A stretch of DNA of 64,000 nt from Mycobacterium sp. D16Q14 (GCA_002013415.1 MAEX01000007.1:62001-126000); one strand, 5' to 3'; shown: positions 1 to 9,224, numbered from the stretch's first letter. Notes: generated from the sequence alone by a model not told the origin. Translations and numbers: made by a program.

Positions 1-359
1 GCCGGGACGAATAGGTGTTTGAAGGTGGAATCGTCGAGAGTGAAGCTCTGCCAACGTCCGAAGGTCGGTGACGGGTGTCGCGCGTCGACCAGCACATCGA
101 AGACGGCGCCGCGCGCACAGCGGATGAGTTTGCTTTCCCCCTTGCCGGAACGTCCGTGTAGACCGCGCAATACGCCCTGGCGCGAACGTGACTGGGAATC
201 CTGCAGAAAGTCGGCGGCCCGAACCGCCGCTCCGGCGGCAAGCTGGTACTCATCGAAAACCGTGGCGTCGAATGTCCGGGTGAAGAACCCGCGGTCGTCC
301 TGGTGTGGCGTGGGCTCCATCAGCAGTACGCCGTCGATTTCGGTGGTGTGGATGCGCAC
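1..359 (-). CDS. rmlC: dTDP-4-dehydrorhamnose 3,5-epimerase family protein (3' end off window)
   Basis: Reading leftward from a GTG at 359, the frame is open to the window edge (119 codons) and gives an RmlC-type cupin start. It has the DDRGFFTRTFD motif near residue 20 and QGVLRGLHGRSGKGESKL near residue 55, whose GLH histidine is the usual active-site base. GAVFDVLVDARHPSPTFGRW follows. Members epimerise dTDP-4-keto-6-deoxyhexoses at C3/C5. It is divergent from a sugar C-methyltransferase, so it probably makes a deoxysugar for the adjacent glycan cluster. The C-terminal third is missing only because the window ends. Whether it is the housekeeping rhamnose enzyme or a cluster paralogue cannot be told from this part. 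Confidence 0.85.
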   Translation of the reverse strand, partial: MRIHTTEIDGVLLMEPTPHQDDRGFFTRTFDATVFDEYQLAAGAAVRAADFLQDSQSRSRQGVLRGLHGRSGKGESKLIRCARGAVFDVLVDARHPSPTFGRWQSFTLDDSTFKHLFVP

Positions 360-401
360 TCCGCCATACTGCCGTACGGCGCAAAGATTGTGGTGCCAAC
401 G

Positions 402-1478
402 GTGATCAGGTGTCGTTATTGCCAGGGCCAGGAGCTGCGCCGGGTCTTGGACCTGGGCGCCGTACCGGCCGCCGATCACTTCCCCTTCGCCTCCAGCACA
501 CCGGCGAAGGACACGCTGCATCCCCTGGGGATGATGATGTGCACGGACTGTGCGCTCGCACAGCTCGAGATCGACGATACCGACACCGAGGAGCCGCGGG
601 CCGTCGAGCCGCAAGCCCTGCGGGACCAGGCCGCCGACGCGGTTGCCCGAGCGGAGGCCGCCGGCCTCCTCGCTGGACGCACCGTGTACGAGTTCGCCAG
701 CCCTCATGGCGGCAGCTGGCTGAACCTCCTGGTTCCCAAAGGGTTTGAGATGGCAGCTGCTGAGCCTGCAGATCTGGTGTTGGACAGCTTCGGCATGATG
801 CACGATAAGGATCAGGCCAAAGCGATCGGCCTGCGCGCCCGCCGCACCAGCGCGGACGGTGTGCTGCTTCTTCAATTCCATTCGATAGAGACGATCTTGA
901 GTCTGGGTCAGTGGAACTCGCTGCGGCACGGACATTTTGCGTACTACTCCCTGACCGTGCTGCGTCGAATGCTCGCCGATGTGGGTATGTCCGTCGTAGC
1001 CGTATGGGAGTTCGACTTGTACGGCGGCACCCTGATGGTGGCCGCGCGGCATGGTGGGCACCCGGCTCCGCCTTCCGTGGAGCGGGTCCTGACACGGGAG
1101 AAGGCACACGGCGCTGAGAATTCAGGCGGCTTCGCCCAGCTGCAGCACGCGGTGGACGAGCAGGTGCAGCGGCTCAACCGCTGGCTTGATGAACGACGCG
1201 AGTCGGGACAGACTGTGTATGCGTATGGGGCGCCGTCGCGCGCGGTCGCGCTGTTTCACCGGGCGGGATTGACGACGGACTCGGTGGTGGCGGTCGCCGA
1301 CGCATCTGTAGCCAAACAGGGGCGACGTATGCCCGGAACCGATATCCCGATCGTTTCCCCCGCCGATCTGGTGGCTGCCGATCCCGCCCACGTGCTGCTT
1401 ACCCTCCCGGATCTGTATGCGGAAGTGCACCTGCGCTTTCCGGAGCTGGAGGGCCGTTGGATGACGGGGCTGTGTTAA
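402..1478 (+). CDS. Sugar C-methyltransferase (NovU/TylCIII-like, zinc-binding)
   Basis: A protein of about 358 residues. It has an N-terminal zinc-knuckle (CRYCQ at the start, CTDC about 45 residues later), a degenerate SAM-binding middle (GRTVYEFASPHGGSW), and the family C-terminal block with HGHFAYYSLTVLRRML and LYGGTLMVAARHGG. This layout is that of enzymes that add a methyl branch to dTDP-4-keto-deoxysugars. The open frame extends back to 303 but would then overlap the divergent epimerase. I chose the GTG at 402 because the family starts just before the first CxxC; GTGs at 390 and 393 are alternatives. Its 3' end overlaps the GH6 gene stop by 4 bases. The substrate is inferred. Confidence 0.8.
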   Translation: MIRCRYCQGQELRRVLDLGAVPAADHFPFASSTPAKDTLHPLGMMMCTDCALAQLEIDDTDTEEPRAVEPQALRDQAADAVARAEAAGLLAGRTVYEFASPHGGSWLNLLVPKGFEMAAAEPADLVLDSFGMMHDKDQAKAIGLRARRTSADGVLLLQFHSIETILSLGQWNSLRHGHFAYYSLTVLRRMLADVGMSVVAVWEFDLYGGTLMVAARHGGHPAPPSVERVLTREKAHGAENSGGFAQLQHAVDEQVQRLNRWLDERRESGQTVYAYGAPSRAVALFHRAGLTTDSVVAVADASVAKQGRRMPGTDIPIVSPADLVAADPAHVLLTLPDLYAEVHLRFPELEGRWMTGLC

Positions 1479-2509
1479 CGCAGTAGCGCGGTCGCCAGGG
1501 CCGGGCTGAACTGTCCCCCGGGCGCGTCGGGCGCGGCGCCACAGGGGCCGTTCGAGCTGCCCGGCGCGAGAATCCAGAGGTTCATGTCCAGACCGTCGGG
1601 GCGCCCCAGCACCGCAGGCGGTGTCCCGAGCACACGGCCAGCGGGGTTGCACCAGTCGAAGTTCCAGTCCGGGTTGCCGTTCTGCGAGGTGTCGACCACA
1701 TAGCGTGGATCAGGGATGCCGAACCACTGTTGCAACGCCGCCCGGATGCGTTGCGCGTACGCGGTGATCTCGGAGGTCGGGGCGAACGATGAGACGTTGA
1801 CGGAGTACCCCACGTGATCGGAGACGCCGACCTTGGCGAGCAGGGCCGCCATGCGCTCCGGCGTCACCGAACCCGATGAGGTTCCGGCGTCGATGTAGAC
1901 GCGCGTGTTGGCGTTCCGCGCCGAGAAGGTAGCAACCACATACCGGAGGGAGCCGATCCGATCGCCAAAATCAGTGCCCTTCAGGGATTGTCGATCGGCG
2001 AACCACAGGGCGTCGGGCTCGACGATCAGCACCAGCCGAGCGTCGCCCACGAGCGCGGACACCCGGTCGACCCATGCTCGGTACACCTGGGGCGTGACAG
2101 CGTGGTGCGGTCCCGAGAAGCCGTCATCGCGATCGGGAATGTTGTACAGCACCAATTGCGCGGTACCACCGGCATCGCGGGCCCGCGTGACGATGTCTCC
2201 GATGTTTCGGCGGTCGTCCTCGTCATTGCCGGTGACCCACATCGCGATCGGGTACCGGGCGATCCGATCCCGGATTGCCCCGGCGCGCGCGTCATCGGGG
2301 TGGGCGCGTACCCACCACTGCACGTCGAGGGCACCCGGCACCAGCGGGCCGGTATCGAGTCGGTGCGTCGCGGTGTCCGCGGCGCTGCGATGTTCAAACT
2401 TGCTGGAGTCGCGCGTCAGCACCATCGCAGCTATCAGGCCCACCACCGCGAGCGCCGCCGCGCACAGCCACCGCGGACGGCCATCTCGCAGTGCTGCCGC
2501 TCCGGTCAC
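1475..2509 (-). CDS. Membrane-anchored glycoside hydrolase family 6 protein
   Basis: About 344 residues from a GTG at 2509. A short N-terminus is followed by one hydrophobic segment (WLCAAALAVVGLIAAMVL) that looks like a signal anchor, then a GH6 domain. GH6 landmarks are AQLVLYNIPDRD, the acidic catalytic motif LVLIVEPDALW, YIDAGTSSGSV, VGYSVNVSSF, VDTSQNGN and NFDWCNPAGRVLG. GH6 enzymes cut beta-1,4-glucan with inversion. The open frame runs up to 2656, but that would overlap the divergent glycosyltransferase, so the later GTG is preferred. Sitting inside a glycan assembly island, it may trim or release the exported polymer rather than digest plant cellulose; that role is inference. Confidence 0.85.
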   Translation of the reverse strand: MTGAAALRDGRPRWLCAAALAVVGLIAAMVLTRDSSKFEHRSAADTATHRLDTGPLVPGALDVQWWVRAHPDDARAGAIRDRIARYPIAMWVTGNDEDDRRNIGDIVTRARDAGGTAQLVLYNIPDRDDGFSGPHHAVTPQVYRAWVDRVSALVGDARLVLIVEPDALWFADRQSLKGTDFGDRIGSLRYVVATFSARNANTRVYIDAGTSSGSVTPERMAALLAKVGVSDHVGYSVNVSSFAPTSEITAYAQRIRAALQQWFGIPDPRYVVDTSQNGNPDWNFDWCNPAGRVLGTPPAVLGRPDGLDMNLWILAPGSSNGPCGAAPDAPGGQFSPALATALLR

Positions 2510-2551
2510 AGCGGGGAACGATACAGACCCATTGAGCTCTACACTTGGCCC

Positions 2552-3646
2552 GTGCCCAACACCGATCCAGCGCCTGCACCCGTGCGCGTCCTGGCCATCG
2601 GACCGGCCCCGGCAAGTCCCGAAAGCCGCGGAGGTATGGCAACCGTCATGGCGCATATGGTGGCGTTGACTGACCCCGCGGTGACGGTGCGGGTGGTGCC
2701 CACCTATGTGGACGCCGCGCGGTGGCGTTGGTTGTGGGTGGGCGTGCGAGGAATGATCGTGTCGTCATGGTTCGTCCTCGCCGGGCACGTCGACGTCCTC
2801 CACGTCCATCTCGGTCATGGCGGCAGCGTCGTCCGCAAAGCAGTGCCGCTATGGGCCGCACGCCTTCGGGGGGTACCGGCACTCATTCATGCGCACAGCT
2901 TCGACTTCGTTGGGTGGTACCGCGAGCAGCGGGCTGCGGTGCAGCGTGGCGTGCGATGGGGACTACGCGCCGATCAGTGGATCATCCTTGGACGTGACCT
3001 GGCCGATGAGTACACGGCCTGCCTGGAGCTCGATCCCTCTCGGGTGTCCGTACTGCGGAACCCGGTGCGCATCCCCGAACAGACCGCGATCTCCCGCGGC
3101 GGCATCCTGACAGCGGTAAGCCTGGGCAGGCTCGGTCGGCGCAAGGGCACATACGACATCATCCGGGCGACATCGGCGCTCGCACCCGAGATTCGCGCAG
3201 CACTGCATATCCACCTTGCCGGCGACGGCGAAGTGGAACAGGCGCGCACCGCGGTCGCTTCGGCCGGTGTCGCGGATGTGATCACCGTGCACGGCTGGCT
3301 GGATGCGGCGTCGGGTGCCGAATTGCTCAGTGGTGCGGATATCTTCGTACTGCCCAGCTATGCCGAGGGGCTGCCCATGGCGCTATTGGAGGCGATGGCC
3401 TCGGCGGTCGCGGTAATCACATCACCGGTCGGATCGATTGCCGAGGTCGTGTGCAACGGCGAGAACGGCCTGCTGGTGACTCCCGGCGATATCGATGCCC
3501 TGGTCGGGGCCCTCACCCGGCTGACCACGGATCACCAAGAGCGTCGCAGACTGGCGGCCGCCGGGCGTGAGACGGTGCGCGGTCTCGACATCTCAGACTG
3601 GGAGGCACAGCTAGTGCGGATGTGGAAGCTGCTCGCAGATCGCTAA
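2552..3646 (+). CDS. Glycosyltransferase family 4 (GT-B fold)
   Basis: 364 residues from a GTG at 2552. The frame is open back to 1988, but that stretch lies opposite the GH6 gene. It shows GT4 features: an N-terminal donor-side loop (SPESRGGMATVMAHMV), VSLGRLGRRKGTYDII, ADIFVLPSYAEGLPMALLEAMAS carrying the EX7E retaining motif, and ENGLLVTPGD near the C-terminus. It is predicted to transfer a sugar from a nucleotide donor to a lipid-linked acceptor at the cytoplasmic face. It converges on the next glycosyltransferase with a 36-base tail overlap. Donor and acceptor are unknown. Confidence 0.85.
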   Translation: MPNTDPAPAPVRVLAIGPAPASPESRGGMATVMAHMVALTDPAVTVRVVPTYVDAARWRWLWVGVRGMIVSSWFVLAGHVDVLHVHLGHGGSVVRKAVPLWAARLRGVPALIHAHSFDFVGWYREQRAAVQRGVRWGLRADQWIILGRDLADEYTACLELDPSRVSVLRNPVRIPEQTAISRGGILTAVSLGRLGRRKGTYDIIRATSALAPEIRAALHIHLAGDGEVEQARTAVASAGVADVITVHGWLDAASGAELLSGADIFVLPSYAEGLPMALLEAMASAVAVITSPVGSIAEVVCNGENGLLVTPGDIDALVGALTRLTTDHQERRRLAAAGRETVRGLDISDWEAQLVRMWKLLADR

Positions 3647-4645
3647 GAGCTTGGCTGCGGCGTGATCTGCGGTGAAGTTCCGCGCGTAATGCTCACGTGC
3701 CGCCCCGCCGAGGGCTGCGGCGACCACGGGATCGGCGTGGCGGTCGAACGCCGCGGTGAGACCGGAGGCGTCATCACGGCCCAAGGCGACCTCACCGGGC
3801 GGCTGAAACTCAGCCAAGGCACCCTCGGTAGAGACGATGACGTTCACACCCAGCTGCATCGAGAGCGTCTGCACCCCGCTCTGTGAGGCCTGCCGATAGT
3901 GCACAACGGAGGCCTTGGCTTTTGAAAGTGGTTGCAGCACATCGCTATAGCTGTACGGACCACGAATCCAGCGCACCGACTCAGGCAGGGTGCCCCTGAT
4001 GTCTCCGTCACCGATCAGCACCAGATGATCGCCGCGCCAGGCCGGACCCGCGACGTGGGCCTTCCACGCGCGCAGGATGAGGTCGACGTTCTTGTACCCG
4101 TTGAGCCGCCCGATCAGGACGAAGTCCCGACGTCCGCTGGCGGGAGTGAGGGGTGGTACACGGTGCGGATCAAGATCACTGGTGAGCGGAACCACCCCGA
4201 CCGGCGACGAAGCGTGCGAGGTGATGTGCTGCGCCACATAGTCGCTGAACGCCACGCGATGCGCCGCGTTCGCCTCCCATCGGCGAAACGCAGCATGCCG
4301 CCATCGCGACACCTCCTCAGACGCGTCGTGTGGCCGATCGTCGTGAATCAGCAGCACGCGCGGCCGGCCTGCGCCAAGTAGCTGCCAACGCGGATCGCGG
4401 ACCAGCTCGGTGATCACCACATCAGGCTGGAACGCCCGGACTTTTGGCACCGCACGTACCCAGGTCACCCACCCGCCGGGATCCTTGAGCGAGGGCTCGA
4501 GCACCAGCTCATAGTCCCGTTCCGGCCCGGACTCGGGATGTTGGTCGGAGGTCACCAACAGCACCGAAGCGCCCCGACCGCGCAGTGCCTCGGCATGCAC
4601 GCGTGCCAACGGCCTCATCCACGGCGATAGCCACAGGATTCTCAT
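3611..4645 (-). CDS. Glycosyltransferase, GT-B fold
   Basis: 344 residues starting MRILWLSPWMRPLARVH, a typical GT-B opening. It continues with FVLIGRLNGYKNVDLILRAW in the C-terminal domain and SKAKASVVHYRQASQSGVQT where GT4 enzymes keep the EX7E region. The acidic pair there is weak, so it is an atypical GT4-like enzyme. The start lies 6 bases downstream of the stop of the fused glycosyltransferase, so the two, with the flippase, form a minus-strand run (8115 to 3611). It probably adds one residue to the same repeat unit as its neighbours. Family assignment rests on fold-level motifs only. Confidence 0.7.
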   Translation of the reverse strand: MRILWLSPWMRPLARVHAEALRGRGASVLLVTSDQHPESGPERDYELVLEPSLKDPGGWVTWVRAVPKVRAFQPDVVITELVRDPRWQLLGAGRPRVLLIHDDRPHDASEEVSRWRHAAFRRWEANAAHRVAFSDYVAQHITSHASSPVGVVPLTSDLDPHRVPPLTPASGRRDFVLIGRLNGYKNVDLILRAWKAHVAGPAWRGDHLVLIGDGDIRGTLPESVRWIRGPYSYSDVLQPLSKAKASVVHYRQASQSGVQTLSMQLGVNVIVSTEGALAEFQPPGEVALGRDDASGLTAAFDRHADPVVAAALGGAAREHYARNFTADHAAAKLLAICEQLPHPH

Positions 4646-4651
4646 CTGGTC

Positions 4652-6643
4652 TCAGTCCTTGAGCACCGCGGTGAAGGCCTGCTCGTACGAGTCCGCCATC
4701 GTCTCGATCGTGTACAGCTCGCGCATGCGCTCAAAACCATTGCGTCCCATTACTGTCAAACGCTCGGGGGCGGCAAGGACGTCTCTGAGCGCGGCGCGCC
4801 ACGACGGTACATCGATGGGCTCGACCACCAGGCCACTGCCGTTGTCGAGCATGTCGGGGACCGAGCACACCGCGGAGCCGATGACCGGTACGGCGCGTGC
4901 CATCGCTTCGAGGATCACCAGGGGAAAGGCCTCGCTTCGGCTGGGCACGCAGAGTACATCGCAATCGGCCAGCGCATGCTCGGGTCCCGGAGACCAACCC
5001 CTCCACCGCACACGGTCACGGACCGCCTCGGGAGTGAGCGCTTCCAGACGTTTACGGTCGGGTCCATCTCCGAAAATGGAAAGCTGCCAATCATATTCGG
5101 CCAATCCGCTCAGTGCCTCCACCAGCAGATGCGGATTCTTGTGTTCGACGATGCGGGACAGCATCACGAAGCGCAACGGGCCGCTCGGCGCCCGGCGCCC
5201 GGGCGCGCTCTCGGGAAGGTCTCGGCGGCTCACCACCCCGTTGGGCGCGGTGAAGAAACGCGCGCCCACCCGTTGATGTGCCGACACTTCCTCCCAGTGC
5301 CTCCGCGATAGCGCGATAAAGCCATCGGCCCGGCTCATCGCCGCCGCAAGTGGCGCCGAATATGTTCCGGTTTTCAGCTCAGGCGGGATATGGGCGGCCA
5401 CAAGCCATCTGCGTTGCCTTCCGGCTGCGCGCCAGAGAGTCGCGGATCCGGTCTCGGTGTTGGTGTCCCCCGATACCAGGATGGCAGGTCCGGGGGCGGT
5501 CTCAAAGGTGGGACACCACCAAGGCTGGCGGACCACCCGCACAGTCGGCGGGATCTCGGCCACCAACGGACCGAGCCGCTGCATGCACGCGATGGTTACG
5601 GAGTAGCCGCGCCTGTCCAGTTCAGTGGCCAGTAACACATGCTGGCGTTCGGCTCCCCCATACACCAACCGATTCGTGGTCAGGATTATCTGCGGGCGTC
5701 CCCCACCGGGTTTGATCCGGATGCTGCGCGCGCGCCGGGCCGCGGGCTGTATCCGGTCCAACACGGATGTACCGGCCAGGTAGAGATCGGCCGAGCGCAC
5801 TCCTCTCGAGTGTTCGAGTGTCAGCGCGATATTGGCCCGCAGCAGATCGTCGGAGCGGATGCCGCGCTGCCGATCTCCGGCGACGGTCCCCTTGGCGCTG
5901 TGCGTGACACCGGGTTCATCGACAAGAATCAGCCGCCATCCCGCTGACCGAGCACGGAGCTGCCAATCGGCTTCCTCGCCGTAAAGGAAGAACTCCTCGT
6001 CGAAGCCGCCGATCTCATTCCAGGTCCGCCGGTTGATCAAAAGGCAGGCGCCCGTGAGGTAGCCGTCGACGTCAGTGGGACGCGTTCGGTACAGCTCCGA
6101 GATCGCGCGACCGCGCAAGGCCGGCGCGTAGCCCGTACGTGACACCAGTGCCCGCAGCAAGCTGGGAGCGCGATGCCCGTTATCCCACGGGGACTCGCCG
6201 GGAAGCGGGGTGGCGGGCGCTATCGGCGGTGCGGCAGCGGCCACCCCCGCATCGAGCGTGACGCGGGCGCGGGTCTGCGTGAGCGGCCCCGTCACGATGG
6301 CATCGGGGTTGAGCAACAGCAGATGTGCTCCCGGTGCGAAGTCGGCCAATCTGTTGACGGCGGAGGCGAATCCCAGATTGTGACCCGTACCGTGCCAATG
6401 CACATCTGGGTACATCGCCCGCACCGTGTCCATCCCCGGGTAGTCCGGTCCGGAGTTGTCCCACACGTACACCGGCAGATCGCCGAGATGTTCGTGACAG
6501 GACCGCAGGCAGTCCTCGAGCAGATCCGGACGGCGGTACGCCACGATGCACACCGCGATACCCCCGTGCACCTCACTGACCCGAGGGGCCGGCAAGTAGG
6601 CCCGGTTGAGCTCCTTATGTCTTTTCCTAGCCATGTCGATCAC
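4652..6643 (-). CDS. Two-domain glycosyltransferase (GT2 fused to GT4)
   Basis: 663 residues with two catalytic modules. Residues 25-280 are a GT2 (WbbL/rhamnosyltransferase-like) domain with VCIVAYRRPDLLEDCLRSC, HNLGFASAVNRL, LLLLNPDAIV and GGFDEEFFLYGEEADWQLRA. Residues 320-655 are a GT4 domain with LVYGGAERQHVLLATELDRR, VMLSRIVEHKNPHLLVEAL, IFGDGPDRKRLEAL and VPSRSEAFPLVILEAMARAV (EX7E). The start GTG at 6643 overlaps the flippase stop (GTGA), which supports it; an ATG lies at 6634. The enzyme probably makes two consecutive linkages in one repeat unit. Which sugars is unknown. Confidence 0.85.
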   Translation of the reverse strand: MIDMARKRHKELNRAYLPAPRVSEVHGGIAVCIVAYRRPDLLEDCLRSCHEHLGDLPVYVWDNSGPDYPGMDTVRAMYPDVHWHGTGHNLGFASAVNRLADFAPGAHLLLLNPDAIVTGPLTQTRARVTLDAGVAAAAPPIAPATPLPGESPWDNGHRAPSLLRALVSRTGYAPALRGRAISELYRTRPTDVDGYLTGACLLINRRTWNEIGGFDEEFFLYGEEADWQLRARSAGWRLILVDEPGVTHSAKGTVAGDRQRGIRSDDLLRANIALTLEHSRGVRSADLYLAGTSVLDRIQPAARRARSIRIKPGGGRPQIILTTNRLVYGGAERQHVLLATELDRRGYSVTIACMQRLGPLVAEIPPTVRVVRQPWWCPTFETAPGPAILVSGDTNTETGSATLWRAAGRQRRWLVAAHIPPELKTGTYSAPLAAAMSRADGFIALSRRHWEEVSAHQRVGARFFTAPNGVVSRRDLPESAPGRRAPSGPLRFVMLSRIVEHKNPHLLVEALSGLAEYDWQLSIFGDGPDRKRLEALTPEAVRDRVRWRGWSPGPEHALADCDVLCVPSRSEAFPLVILEAMARAVPVIGSAVCSVPDMLDNGSGLVVEPIDVPSWRAALRDVLAAPERLTVMGRNGFERMRELYTIETMADSYEQAFTAVLKD

Positions 6644-8115
6644 CCATCAGAGCCCTCCTTGCGGAGTACTTCCCGGACATCTCTCAGGCGCACGGGTCCT
6701 GCCCACAGGTTCACCACCGCATACACACCGGCGGCGATGGCGGCGGCGATCAATTCGTGCATCCACTGCGCGCAAAGCAGGAGTGTGCCAACTGCCGCTA
6801 GCGTCGGTATGGCCAACCGCAACAGGAACATCCACGGCGTGCGATAACCCGTACAGGTCGTCAGTCTGATGGTGGCAGCGACCAAGCCCACCACCTCGCT
6901 GGTCACCAGCGCGATCGCCGCGCCCAGGGAACCCAGGTGTGGGATGAGCAGGATATTGAGAACGATGTTGCCGGCGAGATTGAAGACATTGAGGCGCAGC
7001 AGAAACGATTGATGATGCGCCGCGAACAGCGCCTGACTGACGGTGCCGGTCAGAAAGGTCAGGCCGACCGCGACCAGGAGTAACGGCATCACCAGATTCG
7101 ATTTGTCCACGAACTGTTCGGTACCCAGGAGTGCGACCAGATCGCGGCCCACGAAGAAGCCGACGACTGCGATCGGCACCGCGATGGCCACCATCAACCC
7201 CATGGAACGCTCGGTGAACGCCGCGAAGCGCTCACGCGATGAGGCAAACAGTCCCGTCATCGTGGACAGGGTGGCGCCCAGGAAGAAGTTCCCCGCCAGC
7301 GACAAGGTGAACGCGGTCTGGTAGGCCAGGCCATACCGGCCGACTTCGGAGGGCGTGCTCATGAGACTGAGTATCACGCCATCAATACGCCAGTAGAGGA
7401 CGCCGATAATGAGCACCATTGTCTGCGGCAGGCTTTCGCGTACGAGGGCCCAGGTCTCTTTCGCCGACACGACGATTCGCAGCGGGGTGATGCGATGTGC
7501 CGCGATGCCTTGTATCAACAGCAGCATGGCCGGTGCCGCCACCTGGGGCAGCGCGTACCAAACATGATCCGCACCAACGGTTACCAGGATGATCGTGACG
7601 ACGAGCATCCCGACCCGGGATAGCGTGTCCGCCAGTGCCACCGCCGAGAACCGGACCGAGGACATGAATATCGGGTTGAGACAGCTCGACAGTGTTGTCA
7701 GTGTGAGGCTCGCACTGACAATCAGCAGCATCGACTGCACCTCTGGCTGATCCGCGTAGATCAGCCAACCCGATACGGCGGCCACGGCGGCAAGCGGAAG
7801 GCAATAGCTGAGGGAGAAGGCAAGATTGATACCGACCAGCCGCTGCAAGCTTCCGGCACCCGCAGAGACCCGTCGGACGATCACCACGCCGATACCCAGC
7901 TCAGTCAAGCTGGTCCACAGTCCGATGAAGAAGATCGCGGAATTAAGATGCCCGTAGGACTCTGGCCCCAGCGCACGGGTGGTCAGTGCGATCGCGGCGA
8001 TGGAAACGATCGTCCCCAGCACCCGACCGCCCAGTTGCCATGCGACAGCACTGGCAATGCGCCGTCCAGATGCCGGCTCGGTGACAGGGGATCCATCGGC
8101 ATGCTCCGGCGTCAT
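6640..8115 (-). CDS. Wzx-like polysaccharide flippase (MOP superfamily)
   Basis: 491 residues, strongly hydrophobic, with about 12-14 predicted membrane segments spread through the protein. The start SAVAWQLGGRVLGTIVSI and LTTRALGPESYGHLNSAIFF is the classic polysaccharide-synthase/Wzx N-terminus. Such proteins flip undecaprenyl- or decaprenyl-linked oligosaccharides across the inner membrane. The ATG at 8115 begins only 32 bases from the divergent glycosyltransferase. Its stop overlaps the start of the fused glycosyltransferase by 4 bases, so flipping and assembly are translationally coupled. With the Wzz-like and Wzy-like genes downstream, it completes a Wzx/Wzy set. Confidence 0.85.
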   Translation of the reverse strand: MTPEHADGSPVTEPASGRRIASAVAWQLGGRVLGTIVSIAAIALTTRALGPESYGHLNSAIFFIGLWTSLTELGIGVVIVRRVSAGAGSLQRLVGINLAFSLSYCLPLAAVAAVSGWLIYADQPEVQSMLLIVSASLTLTTLSSCLNPIFMSSVRFSAVALADTLSRVGMLVVTIILVTVGADHVWYALPQVAAPAMLLLIQGIAAHRITPLRIVVSAKETWALVRESLPQTMVLIIGVLYWRIDGVILSLMSTPSEVGRYGLAYQTAFTLSLAGNFFLGATLSTMTGLFASSRERFAAFTERSMGLMVAIAVPIAVVGFFVGRDLVALLGTEQFVDKSNLVMPLLLVAVGLTFLTGTVSQALFAAHHQSFLLRLNVFNLAGNIVLNILLIPHLGSLGAAIALVTSEVVGLVAATIRLTTCTGYRTPWMFLLRLAIPTLAAVGTLLLCAQWMHELIAAAIAAGVYAVVNLWAGPVRLRDVREVLRKEGSDG

Positions 8116-8147
8116 GTGCTACCTTGCGCCGACACGGGATGGGAACA

Positions 8148-9224
8148 ATGCAACGACGACTCCACGCGTATGTGGCTTTGCCGCACGGCGTTTCGGCTTC
8201 GCAATGGGAGGTCCGGAACCGTGCCGATGAGGTGCCGGACCGGGCGCCTTACGGACTGCATCGGTTGGCCAACTACGGCGTAGCCCCGACGTTCAGTGAA
8301 TTCTCGTTTGGGCGCCGCCTTGAACGCGTGGCCGGTCACATTCGTTATCGCACCGGTGATCTGGAAATCCTGGAGGTCGTGGCTAACAGGGCGGCGCGAC
8401 GTGCGTGCGATGTCGTCTTCTGTTACGACGAACGCACCGGTGTACCCGCCGCGGCCGCTGCGGCTATCCGGATGAGTCCGCCGGTGGTGACCGGAGTCGG
8501 GTGGCTCACCGAGCCCGCAGACTCTCCGCCGGTTTATCGCGGGCTGGCGCGCCACACGCTGGCCCGTAGCGCAGCGGTGTTTTCGCAGTCCCCCCCTCAG
8601 GTCGAACTGCTTTCCCGCGCCTGGGGCGTCGACGATTCGCGGCTGCACTTCGCACCTGTGGGGATCGATACCGATTTCTATCGCGTGCAACCGTGGGAGG
8701 GCACGGCCACTCCCCTGGTCGTCAGCGCGGGCGAGGACGTCCACCGGGATCACGCCCTCCTTATCCAGGCGGTTCTGACCGCCCGTGAGCGTTGCCCGAG
8801 CCTCTCGCTCGAGTTGGCTACCGCGCTGCCGGTCAGCGCGCCACCGGGGGTGGTCACACTGCATGCCGAGCGTCTCTACGGACGTATGCGCGATCTGTAC
8901 CGCCGATCCACCGTGGTGGCGATCGCAGTACGCCCCAATGTGATCACCGGTTCGGGCCTTACGGTCGCCCTTGAGGCCATGGCCAGCGGGCGCCCGGTGG
9001 TTATGACGGACAATCCGGGGATATCGCATTACGTCCGGCATAACGTCGACGGCATCCTGGTGCCACCCGGTGACCCCAACACCTTCGCCCGGGCGATCGC
9101 GGAGCTGGCGTGCGATCCCGACCGCGCTCGCGCCCTCGGACAGGCGGGGGCGCAGCGGGCGCGGGCGGAGTTCAGCTCCGAACGAATGGCTGAGCATTTT
9201 GCGAGCATTATGCATGGGGTTTAG
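8148..9224 (+). CDS. Glycosyltransferase family 4
   Basis: 358 residues from the ATG at 8148, which has a GGGA just upstream; an in-frame ATG lies at 8139 and a TTG at 8124. GT4 features are a C-terminal Rossmann domain with TPLVVSAGEDVHRDHALLIQ, the EX7E-like stretch SGLTVALEAMASGRPVVMTD and NVDGILVPPGDPNTFARAI. The protein ends one base before the convergent WecG-like gene. It is likely another cytosolic step of the same glycan, but donor and acceptor cannot be read from the sequence. Confidence 0.8.
   Translation: MQRRLHAYVALPHGVSASQWEVRNRADEVPDRAPYGLHRLANYGVAPTFSEFSFGRRLERVAGHIRYRTGDLEILEVVANRAARRACDVVFCYDERTGVPAAAAAAIRMSPPVVTGVGWLTEPADSPPVYRGLARHTLARSAAVFSQSPPQVELLSRAWGVDDSRLHFAPVGIDTDFYRVQPWEGTATPLVVSAGEDVHRDHALLIQAVLTARERCPSLSLELATALPVSAPPGVVTLHAERLYGRMRDLYRRSTVVAIAVRPNVITGSGLTVALEAMASGRPVVMTDNPGISHYVRHNVDGILVPPGDPNTFARAIAELACDPDRARALGQAGAQRARAEFSSERMAEHFASIMHGV

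Noticed and set aside
19..405. Plus-strand ORF of 128 codons at the left edge
   Set aside because: The minus strand reads a clear RmlC-type epimerase through the same bases; the plus frame is Ser/Arg-rich and motif-free.
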